This document shows, piece by piece, positions 46,421-56,232 of a DNA stretch of 64,000 bases (position 1 is its first letter; each line of letters starts with the position of its first letter). The position numbers were made by a program, and so were the translations under genes. The stretch is from Coprinus comatus (Eukaryota; Basidiomycota; Agaricomycetes; Agaricales; Agaricaceae): assembly GCA_034638255.1 (NCBI GenBank), contig JAWPGT010000005.1, forward strand, positions 248,001 to 312,000, in the 5' to 3' direction. The notes under the pieces were generated by a model. That model was given only the letters and a program-made list of their open reading frames with translations. It ran no database searches and was not told the origin of the DNA.

Positions 46421-46925
46421 ATGAGGCTGCAACTTACCATGCTTCTTGAAGTCCTGCCAAGTGCCACCAGAAGAACCGAACACATCAGATCGGGGAACAC
46501 ATTTATGAGTGCAGGCAAAAGGAGCATATCAAAAGTTCTCACATCGTCAACACTGGCAAGAACCAATGATATCACTACATATATAGGATGGAAGAATTGT
46601 ATTTCTGGAACATCGCTCCGAACGGTATATAGTTTAGAACCCCATCAACATGTTCTTTTAAGGAGTTAAGTGTGAATGAACCCAGTCTAGCAGTACTGGA
46701 AGAAGTAACAAATGAACAATTGAATAGTTTGTGGCTCGTAAAGCTAAAGAACGATATGACGGGTTGACAGCGCACTCAGCGATTGGTGATAGTTTCTCGC
46801 TCGATAACGAGGTTGTAGAGAAGACATCTAAGAAAAGGGCGCCAAAAGCAAGTAGGGATTTGTCAAGATCGAAGCTTATTTCCAAAGTTAACTTCTCTTC
46901 ACTGGGGCGTCGGTGCCGTTATTGA
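46421..46925 (+). CDS. Tentative gene for a basic protein (133 aa), unknown
   Basis: Two plus-strand exons, 46421-46624 and 46728-46925, give 402 nt in one frame if the intron with a GTATAT donor and TAG acceptor is real. The second exon is hydrophilic and basic (ARKAKERYDGLTAHSAIGDS, KTSKKRAPKASRDLSRSK), unlike random translation. The first is rich in Thr, Ser and Arg and could be a presequence. The model fits neatly between the small gene and the ALKBH7-like gene (58 bp from its stop). No family recognised; the first exon and the start are guesses. Confidence 0.33.
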
Positions 46926-46982
46926 TGGGTGGGTGAGGTCCCGACATCCAATAATTGGCAATCACCCCAAATTGAAATTGAT

Positions 46983-47894
46983 CTATTGCATGTTCGTCAC
47001 CGTTGGAAGATCCTTTATTATAGATTTGATCAAGTCGAGTATGCAGAAAAATAAACAACGTCGTACCCTAATCAAAACACTTAGTCTTTGGCCTGCCTCC
47101 TTTCCTGGTTCAGGCTCGATCGAATGTTTGTATTTGTAACGTATATCACCACTTTTGATTTAATGAGAGGCATATGAAATAATGATCAACATGAATAATT
47201 ACCTTTGTAGGTATACGCTACCAGAAGGTAGAGGAAGTTTAAACGATGCACCGTCCTCAGCCTCCAGATGTAGTAGTCTTTCAGCACCAATGCTTACGCC
47301 AAGAATCCACGTTCCACTTGCATCTACGTTGTCGATATGGGGTGAGATGTAACCCGTGGTAGCCAAATGGAGTAGGTGCGTTTGCACGTTTTGGCTGGGA
47401 CACAGGGCATACAACCGCTGTAGTATAACCGAAAGACCCTCAAATTCACTGTCTGGCCAAGCAGCGAGGTGCATCTCACGATAATCGCGAATGACCCCAT
47501 CATAATGCCCCTACACACAATGTGCGTTAATGCATGGTCCTGATAGCGGGATGCTCAAAGCGCTACGTACTTCTTGAAATTCGTAGTATTCATCAGGTAA
47601 GAAGATACTTTGCACATTAGTAGCAATAGGAGCAGGTAAGGATTGTTGATAATTTCGTCTTCTTCTCCGGGTTTTAAGGCTCTCTATATTGTTCAGTTTG
47701 TGTAAGGAAGCTTCCAGCAAGGTCTTCTGTTCCTCCACTCCGAAGTAATCCGGCCAAAATGTAAAGCCATCAGGGCATGAGTTTCTGGGATGAGTAGTTG
47801 AGGTCGCATAGTATCTGAAGCTTGACGACGTTGTAGCACGAGGATTCGAGGCAAAAACCCGGCAATGCGAACGAATAAGTAACCTGACGAACAT
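46983..47894 (-). CDS. ALKBH7-like mitochondrial 2-oxoglutarate/Fe(II) dioxygenase (266 aa)
   Basis: AlkB-fold protein closest to ALKBH7, which in animals acts in mitochondria in programmed necrosis and fatty acid metabolism. Exons 47571-47894, 47203-47510 and 46983-47151 sum to 801 nt. The N-terminus MFVRLLIRSHCRVFASNPRA is a clear presequence candidate. PDGFTFWPDYFGVEEQKTLL starts the fold, GHYDGVIRDYREM opens exon 2, TGYISPHIDNVDASGTWILG carries the HxD metal ligands, YKYKHSIEPEPGKE the distal His, and GQRLSVLIRVR the 2-oxoglutarate arginine. A hydrophobic, basic tail follows. Divergent from a mitochondrial carrier-like gene (229 bp). Confidence 0.82.
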
Positions 47895-48123
47895 TTGAGG
47901 GAAAGGGCATAGTGAATATGCACAGCCACTGCACAATTAGGATCGCTCAGGGTTGCTACTTAGCGTCCATCGTTGTCCTTCTCACTGTTTTCATGTACCT
48001 CTCATGGTCTCTGCTGCTCAGGATGGAAACATACAGGAATCGGATACAAGTTGGTCAATTCTCATATATAATAATATATTGCTACGACTAATTATTGACA
48101 AAAAAGCAGAACAGAGCGCCAAC

Positions 48124-49370
48124 ATGCAGGCAGCAGTAGCACGCACCCTCACGCGCAGTATGGCGTTATATTTTTCTCGACCAGTTCGCCTTTTCCGTCC
48201 TTCAAAAAGTACCTCTAAATATCGAGTATTGTCTTTCTTGAGCTGAACAATCACCAAGTTAGTGGCTGGCAGTCCTTGAGAAGCATGGCCGTACATCAAG
48301 GAGCTACATTCGACCCAAAATTTCTTTTTTCTGTGGTGAAACTTCAGGGGGTGCGTTGTCAAATCGACTTAAATGGTAGCATCAACTAAATCGAAATTTA
48401 GTTCGGTATTATTCAGAAGCATTTCTTCCCCCCAATGATAGTCAATGCGATGCTTGGAACAGTTCTATGGACTACGTATGCTGAAACATACTCCTTGGTA
48501 GAAGGTACTATGTTCAGTCATCCGATCATAGCTGCTTCTCTGTCTGGGGGGATTGCCGGAGGAACACAAGCCCTCGTAGCTGCGCCCGCAGAAAATGTGC
48601 GACTGTTAATCGAACGCGGAACTGGACACTCTTGGGCTCAGGCATGGAGAGAACTCATTCGACATACTGTAGCAACAGAGTCTATATCCCATAGGGCTCA
48701 ACTTGAGAAGGCTCGTGAGCTTCGGAACTGGCTTAAGGAGGTAGGTGAAATGACAGGGCGCGGTTGGAACGGTTGGGGATGGGGATGCGCCAAAGATATA
48801 TGTGGTTAGTCAAAGGACAATCAGTTTACGCCCTCGTCCTTATTCATTTCCGTTCAGCTTTCTCAGCTTTCTTTGCCATATTCGAAATCACGAGAAGGGT
48901 CGGCCAAGTAGCAAGGTCTCGATCGGAAGACATTATATCGTACATTGATTCACGAGGAACACGGCTTTCTAGTGCCCAGGACCAAATACCACGGACCATT
49001 AACAGTATCACATTAGTGACTGGGGGTGTAAGTTTTCAATTTGTCTTCGACTTCGATATCCCATCTGATAGGAACAAAGGTTGTGGCAGGTCTAGCCTAC
49101 GAGGCGATTTGTAGGCCTTGGGACAGAGCACGACAGATTATCTTCCTCGGTAGCCGAGAAACCAACTGGTCTCAGATGTTCAAACCTATTTTTGACGCTG
49201 TCCGCACCGAAGGGCCCATGGTTCTCTTCAGAGATGCGCAAATAGAACCCGCTGTAAAGACGAGAGGCATACGTGGAAAGTTATATGGCGCTTTTCGCAC
49301 CCTGGGTCGTGTTGGTCCATGGGGTGTAGGTTTCTTGGTTTGGGAAATGTATGGACCGGGTATATCATAA
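48124..49370 (+). CDS. Mitochondrial carrier-like protein (346 aa)
   Basis: Exons 48124-48208, 48259-48350, 48402-48804, 48858-49027 and 49080-49370 sum to 1041 nt. The N-terminus MQAAVARTLTRSMALYFSRP is Arg-rich. The repeats are degenerate carrier repeats: FPPMIVNAMLGTVLWTTYAE, LSGGIAGGTQALVAAPAENV (PxE variant of the PxD/E-x-x-R/K signature), FAIFEITRRVG, TGGVVAGLAYEAICRPWDRA and KLYGAFRTLGRVGPWGVGFL. The signature motifs are atypical, so transport and substrate are uncertain; it may have lost transport activity. Two splice junctions (48208/48259 and 49027/49080) were chosen to keep the conserved frame. Confidence 0.72.
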
Positions 49371-49603
49371 GTCGCGACAGAGACATCACATAGACGGTGA
49401 AATGTTTTGTTATGCTAATCTTGGTTTAAGCTTCATTCGCTATGCTCTTGAACATGAACATATTTATCGTCTAATCTAATGATTACGTAATACACTGCAA
49501 CTCAATAAAGTTTCGAAAACTGAAATACATCCCAATTCCTAAACTTCGTTTGTTTTAGAGCATCGATTACAATCACTGCATTCTCTTCCTTCTAATCATC
49601 ATC

Positions 49604-51020
49604 ATGCCTCGCTGTACTCGTAAAAGCTGTGGTGCCGAATACATAGAAGGATCAACGGACATGTGTATCCATCACCCTGGCGCACCGGTCAGTAGCCACC
49701 AAGGACCCACACTTCGGGCATAATTGACAGAAGATAACAGGTATTTCATGAAGGTTTGAAGTCCTGGTCATGCTGCTCCGACATCAACAAGCCTGTTTTG
49801 AGCTTTGATGATTTCATGGGTATCAAAGTACGCTGACAAGAGACCGAGATATCGCCATAAATTTAAGTTTAATGTTAACAGGGTTGTAGTGAAATTGTCG
49901 GGCACACCACGGAAGCACCAAAAGCCCCAGATCCTAAACCTTCGGCTCCTACTACCGAATTTAATGTGACAGAATCTAAGGAGGCTGGCAAAGAAACGTA
50001 TACATCTCGCCCAGCTCAATTCGTGTCCGAAGGCAATACCAATTCAGAACCTTTTAAACCCGTTCCCATCGTTGAAGAAGAGGACGATTTGACCATTTCT
50101 GTCGCCCCCGGAACAATGTGTAAGAGGAAGGGATGTGGTGTTGTCTTTATAAGTGACGAAGAAAACAGGCAAGGAGATGGCCCGGGGACTGTCTGTATTT
50201 ATCATCCTTCACCAGTCCGTGGAAGTTGTTTCCATTTCTCTAACACTTACCGTTAACGCACTTTTATATAGCCTATTTTCAGGGAAGGGAGCAAGGTAGG
50301 TCAATATACGTTTATAACAACACAGCGCAATCAATGATGAGATAGGGATATTTATGTTGCAAACGCCGTGTCTTGGAATTCGACGAGTTTTTGAAGATTC
50401 AAGGGTGCAAAACCGGTCGTCATCTTTTCGCACCTCGTAGTACGGCAGAGCCAAAGGTTGGTCAATATCTTCATCTTATTACAATAACTTGTGGATGATC
50501 AAAACCCCTTATAGGAAGAACTTGTTCATTGTCGAGTCGATCATTACCAAACGCTGGACAAAGTCTATGTCTCTATTTTTGCCAAAGGTGCTGACAAGGA
50601 GCTCAGCGTAATCAATTTTGACTCTCCCGAAAAGGTACTTTGTATTTGTTGCAAACTAACTTATACCATCTTCGTCCTTACTGGTATATATTAGGTTACC
50701 CTCGATATCTTCCTTCCTGGGTCAAAACGTTTTACCCGCGTGCTGAACCTATTTGGTCCTATCGTTCCTGAGGAAAGTAATTATAGTTTTTTCAACACGA
50801 AGGTATACACTTTATTTAATTACTTGTGCTTTCAAGAGGAATTGATCATTACTAGGTCGAGTTACAACTTCAGAAGCAGGACAAACGGGGATGGGTACTA
50901 TTGGAAAAGAGTGACCGTGACTTGGGTGGTATAAGTTATACTTTCGGAGTGGGGGGAAGAACGGGCACTGTTGGAGGAAAGAAGCTATACCTAGATGAAG
51001 CTAACAGACCTCGTTCGTAA
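49604..51020 (+). CDS. CHORD- and CS-domain protein (RAR1/CHORDC1 family HSP90 co-chaperone)
   Basis: Zinc-binding co-chaperone that links HSP90 and SGT1-like clients. Two CHORD modules are visible. The first starts MPRCTRKSCGAEY and has [20 protein letters not shown] and FDDFMGIKGC. The second has CKRKGCGVVF, CIYHPSPPIFREGSKGYLCC and FDEFLKIQGC. Each shows the Cys/His spacing of CHORD. A CS domain follows: YVSIFAKGADKELSVINFDS, VTLDIFLPGSKRFTRVLNLF and SYSFFNTKVE-type strands. The tail is GRTGTVGGKKLYLDEANRP. An acidic linker joins the modules. Several short introns. It converges with the IF-2 gene (74 bp). Confidence 0.92.
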
Positions 51021-51094
51021 TCATTAATACCTCGAAACACAATCATAATGTAAAATACCCTCATAAATATAAGTCTAACCAAGTCCGTGTATAT

Positions 51095-54000
51095 CTATAA
51101 AACTCCAGGCTTCTCTATGGTTTGGAACATCTGGATCATGTCGCCCACGCGAAGATCATCAAACCCTGTGAAGCTCAAGCCGCATTCTGAGCCTTTGCGC
51201 ACTTCTGTTACGTCTTTCTTCAAAACGCGCATGGTATCTAATGAACCTAAAATGACTGTCAATATTCCACGATTAACCCAATGAAATGTGGAGCGCGTAC
51301 TTTCATGAATAATCTTGCCGTCTCGGACAACACGGGCGAACTTCGCTTTTTCAACAATGCCGTTCGTGACACGGCAGCCAGCAATTTTCTTCACTTGTTT
51401 CGCTTTTAGTTGAATGTCGAACAATTGAAGAACAGTAGCTTCGCCCGTAACTTTAAACTCTTTGATTGTTGGTAGAAGCCCAATCACTTGTTGCTGTACA
51501 TCCTCCATGAGACGATATATGATCGTAGATTTAGTTATAGGGACCGCGTTTTGGACAGCCAAGACTTCCACAGATCTGGGTACGGCAACAGAAAAAGCTA
51601 CGAGGGTTGCTGTAAAGTATGTAATTAGATGAGAATGGTAAATAGAGACTCGCAAATGCGTACCATTCACAGCTTTAGCCATTAAGACGTCGGATTCTGT
51701 TACATCACCAACCCCAGAGGAAATAATTCTGGATACAGCGATCTTATTGCCAATACCTTGTAGAGCCCCGGCCACGGCTTCGGCGCTTCCACTTACGTCT
51801 GCCTTGATGATGAGCTTAAGTTCCTTCGGGCCAGTTGACTCGGTTGATGTGGGAATAATTTGCTCATCCTTAGTGTCTAATTTGCGTCGTTCCCTCTCCT
51901 CCTTCCGCACAGCATTGATAGCGTCGACGTCATCTAATGAAGCTGCAATGCTTGTCTTACGCACTCGATTCGCAAGAGCCTTTTTTACGTCTGTTTCTTT
52001 GCCATCTAAGACATCGTCCCCTGCATTAGGTAGAGACTTCCAGCCCGAAACGGTGACGGCCATGCCAGGGTAGGCGACCTTGACAGACTTCCCAGAACAG
52101 TCGGTCATGGCTCGAACTTTGGCTTGATGGTTGCCACTAAGGATATGAGACCCTGTTTTGAGGCATCCTCTTAGTACGAGAACGGTAGACACCGGACTGT
52201 ATGAATTCTAATAAGTTTAATTATAACGTCTTAATACAAGTATCTTACCCTAAGCCTTTGGTCATTTTTGACTCTAGGACGTATCCGTGAACTGGACCCT
52301 CTTTTTCTGCCCGAAGATCTTGAACCTCTGCTATTGCTGAAAGTGTTTCAACGAGGTCTGGCAGGCCTTTCCCAGTTAACCCTGATACTTCCACGGATGG
52401 AACATCACCCCCAAATGATTCTAGCTGGATACCCTCCGCAAGCAGAGCCAACTTCACAGCTTCCTAATGACACAATCAGGTATGTCTTCTGAAAAGCGAG
52501 TTGGGACTTACGACGTCCGCGTCCGGTTTGTCAACCTTGTTAATAGCTACCACGAGGCCCACTCTACCAGCATCCTTCTGTAGGAGGTTAATAACCTCTT
52601 TGGTTTGGGGCATTATTCCATCATCTGCTGCCACAACAAGGACGACAATATCTGTTATACCTGCACCACGTGCCCGCATAGCTGAAAAAGCGGCATGTCC
52701 TGGAGTATCCAAGAAAGTGATGGACTGCTGTCCTTGTGAAGAATTAACGGGTACGGAGAAAGCTCCAATGTGTTGTGTAATCCCTCCCGCCTCTCCTTTT
52801 GCGACTGCTGATGAGCGCAAAGTATCCAATAACGTTGTCTTTCCATGATCAACATGTCCCATTATTGTCACAATCGGTGCTCGGTTGGGTAGAGAAGATG
52901 GATTGGGATGAGGGGGGCTAATGAAGGTTAGATATGTGGAAGAATGTGTAAACACCGAACTTACGGAGGGTATATGTCAAAAGCGGCTTCATCGTCAACT
53001 ATAGGATTTCGACCTAGTTCCTCCGCCAAGAGCACGGCGTAATCAGCAGTCAGGACTAATGCGTTTGTAAGTCATGTTGTATTTTTTTCTGTTCATGGAT
53101 GCTCATACCATGGTCATGGTTGGCTTCCTCCGCCATCCCAGCTTCCTTCATCTTTCTGATAAGGCGTCCTGAGGTAATCGGTCAGTATATAACCATATGG
53201 TAAATAAGATCCGGCTGTACCAAGCTTGACGTCAAGTATTCTTGCAAGAGTTCCTACGGAAACTACACTTGGGATATAAACATCCATCTTAGGTTTGGGT
53301 TGGAAGCGGGGAGTACGCGGTTCGGGTTTCCGGATTTGAGTGGTCTGGATTTGTGGTCGTGATTTTTGTCGCTTATCCTCATTGTTGCTATCAAGTTTTT
53401 GGACGACAGAGCCACGAGTCTTATAAGGATCTGTTCTTGAGCGCATGGGCTTCCTTGACGGTTGAGGTTCGTCTTCTTGAGCGTCTACGAAAGCGTCATC
53501 ATCGTAGAATGTAGGTTCGAGCGAAATCGCATCGACTGGTGTGCCTGTCGAGCTGACAGCCCCCTTAGCTTTCGTTTGTACTGCCTGTTTATTATTCGGG
53601 TATTTTTGTTCTGGCCGTACAAAATTCGGTCGGTTGTTTGGATGTCTATTGTTATTATGGGTGGTTGCGAATGAGGATGGGGTCCATTTCGGGGCAGACC
53701 ACTCGCGTTGAGGTTTTCTGTTGGACTGTGGGGGTTCTTTGTAACGAAAATTAGTTAGAGCTCTTCGGCTTCGATAGATAAATTACGAACGGCGTTCAGT
53801 GTTCCAAGAACGCGAAGGGCCACCTTCATTTTGTCCCGGTCTAGCCCATGTTTTCGGAGTGGATACTTTCTAGAGATTTTTTGAGTATGCTTTTTCCAGT
53901 GTCACAACAGCTGAGCTAACATCAGAAGCGGTTATAGGCCCCCACTTTTTGGGAGTAGGAAATTGTCCAGATGATTGACCAGGAACCTATGAAATGAAAA

Positions 54001-54124
54001 TTAGGTCACAAGATAGGTGAAAAATTGGGGGAAATAATACCTTAAGTTTAGCGGCGGTTGCTGCAGACCTGGACTGGATGTGCGAGCATCGTAGGATAGG
54101 AAGGACCGATTTATGGCTCTGCAT
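51095..54124 (-). CDS. Mitochondrial translation initiation factor IF-2
   Basis: GTPase that places initiator tRNA on mitochondrial ribosomes (IFM1/MTIF2 family). The N-terminus [20 protein letters not shown] suggests a presequence. A long Asn/Arg/Pro-rich region follows (near 53100-54000). The G domain is clear: [19 protein letters not shown] (P-loop), [10 protein letters not shown] (switch I), [18 protein letters not shown] (G3), NKVDKPDAD (G4) and VSGLTGKGL (G5 region). Domains 2-4 include [35 protein letters not shown] and [18 protein letters not shown], and the end is KPGVL. About eight introns. The reading of the Asn-rich region depends on a proposed 50-nt intron (53871-53920). Confidence 0.93.
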
Positions 54125-54169
54125 GAAGTCCTAGTTGGGGACGGTGCAGAAAGAGAGATGATAGGCTGG

Positions 54170-54175
54170 CACGTG
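54170..54175. promoter_or_regulatory. CACGTG element in the IF-2/scramblase divergent promoter
   Basis: Lies in the middle of the 94 bp that separate two divergent start codons of mitochondrial-type genes. E-box core; role inferred. Confidence 0.4.
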
Positions 54176-54218
54176 ACTCCAACTCCGTTCCATCACGGCT
54201 ACACTCTTTTCCTGCCAT

Positions 54219-55772
54219 ATGCAGGTTCTCAGTAGAAATATCTCCGTTGTGTCTCGCTCCTATTGCCGTACTTATGCCCTGAGTCGCTTTCCGAAGCGCA
54301 CAGTTGGTGTTACAAGAACTCGTGAAGTACCCCCGCGTGTGGATCCCAATGCCCCACAACATCCTCGCGGCTCAATACCGCTTGAAAATACCGCTTCTGA
54401 AGTCGAATCCCCTCTATGGCATACCTCTCAGCGACCTCCAACTGACAATCCTATCGATGGGCTCAACAGGTTGTTGATGTACAGCGACACCCTTATTATT
54501 GAACGGTAGGTCCAACCAATATCATACCCACAGTACATTGACTGCCCTCAGGCAAGTGGAGATGTTGAATATCTTCGTGGGCTTCGAACAGTGCAATAAA
54601 TATACTATCAGTGAGATATTCTTAAGCTTCCTCAGCTATAGCGCATAATCATGCGCATACAACCCAACAGCGAACGAACAAGGCGAAAATGTCGGTTTCA
54701 TTGCTGAAGAAGAAAGGGGTTTACTTGGTACAATAGCACGTCAGGCGTTTGCGACTCATAGACCATTTAAAGCTGTCATATTGGATACTAGTGGTTCTCC
54801 CGTCCTATGGGTAAGAGAACGTAATTTAGGCGCTGATCCGTACATTCCCAACTATGAATCCATAGGTTCGACGACCGTTTGCCTGGATTAACTCGAGGAT
54901 GTACGTCCAACGTTTGAAAGACCTTTCGACCTACACCCCCGATGGACAGCCGGTTCTGGACACGTTTGGGGAGGTGCAGCAAATATGGCATCCATGGCGC
55001 AGACGTTATGATCTGTTTCTCAGGTAATTTTGGTCCAAGTTTGCGGTAGTGAGGTTTGTATAACACTGACTGCCCCAAAGAGAGAGTCAGAGACGAATTT
55101 TATCGTTAGCATCGGAACCACAACCAAAACCAGAGCCGGCTGTTTTTACGCAAGTTGCAAAGGTCGACGCTCCTTTCCTTGCATGGGACTTTAGGCTTCT
55201 AGATGGACGAGTACAGGATATTGCTTTCATTAGCAGAGCCTTCCGTGGCTTTGGGAGAGAAGTGGAGCCCTAGTCTGCTTATTATGCTTGATTTATCACT
55301 GACCCCTGTTGCCCCAGATATTCACTGATACAGGTAATGAAAAATCCCACTATCACCGTGCTGGGCCGCTATAAATTATGGATCTTCACAAATAGGTCGC
55401 TATTCGATAAGCTTTAAACCTATCGCAACTCTTGCAGATAAACAGGGATATATCCCTCAAATTAGCTCAAGAGTGTTGAGCCTGGACGAACGAGCCGTAC
55501 GTCTTCACTGTATAATGGACTGTAGTGTACTGACATCGCTTTTTAGCTGTTCTTAGCACTTGCACGTAAGTTACTAATTTTCTTTATGGTATTTTCAAGT
55601 AGGACCTGACTAGCTCTACAGTGAACATCGATTTTGATTATTTCTCTAGACATTCTGGTGTTGGATCGTGAGTCACTTCTCACATTGATTTAGGAAATAG
55701 TCTTATCATGGACCACAGTGGTGGACTGTTTCACTTCTCATCCTGGGACTGATTTTTGGTATCTATATATGA
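54219..55772 (+). CDS. Scramblase-family mitochondrial protein (AIM25-like)
   Basis: Member of the phospholipid scramblase family, similar to yeast Aim25. The Arg/Ser-rich N-terminus (MQVLSRNISVVSRSYCRTYA) fits a mitochondrial presequence. Core blocks are FVGFEQCNKYTI, ENVGFIAEEERGLLGTIARQ, RPFKAVILD, RRPFAWINSRMYVQ, FGEVQQIWHPWRRRYDLF, FLAWDFRLLDGRVQDIAFIS, FRGFGREIFTDTGRYSI and LDERALFLALAVNIDFDYFS. All introns are short. The last exon is ambiguous: with an acceptor at about 55717, a hydrophobic tail (VSLLILGLIFGIYI) ends at 55772, but the phase there fits poorly and other acceptors give different tails. The body of the gene is secure, the C-terminus is not. Confidence 0.83.
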
Positions 55773-56232
55773 GGTCCTTTGACATGTATTGCTTCCGTCG
55801 ATCATGAACTGCGAACCAAAGCTTCATGGCGTTTGAACTTTAAGTCTATGTTTGGGTTTGTTTAATTCACTCCCTAACCGTGCTTTGAAGTGAATATAAC
55901 CGGGAATTTGGCTCTCTCCATTACACATGTTCTTACAAGAAAAATAAACCAGAAGGGAAATATCCATCCACGAATAGTCAAATAAACTCTGAAGATTTAT
56001 GACATGTTCTTAATAAGATGGATCGAAGGGGTTTTACATACTAACGCCTCATGATGTCCATATATATGTGTATCAGTTTTATGAACTAAAATTACAAACT
56101 TATGTGAAGGGTAATACATCAACCTTCTCAAACTCAGCGGCCTCAACGAAGCCACGTTGTGGATCGTCACGTAGGCACGTGAGGCGCGATTAGTGAATGT
56201 CACGTCGCATCTGGAAATTAGAGGTTACAACC
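55773..56232. other. Intergenic region upstream of CDC45
   Basis: 460 bp. The proximal part carries TCACGTAGGCACGTGAGGCG, with a CACGTG at 56176-56181, 52 bp before the CDC45 ATG. An in-frame upstream ATG at 56197 would add 12 residues before the usual MVYI start; I chose 56233 because CDC45 proteins normally begin MVYI. Nothing else recognisable. Confidence 0.5.
56176..56181. promoter_or_regulatory. CACGTG element upstream of CDC45
   Basis: 52 bp before the start codon, preceded by a partial copy (CACGTA) a few bases away. Function inferred from motif and position. Confidence 0.35.

Noticed and set aside
53871..53920. Apparent frame break in the N-terminal part of the IF-2 gene
   Set aside because: A 50-nt GTTAGC...CTAG intron joins the two frames, and this region is poorly conserved, so no lesion is proven.
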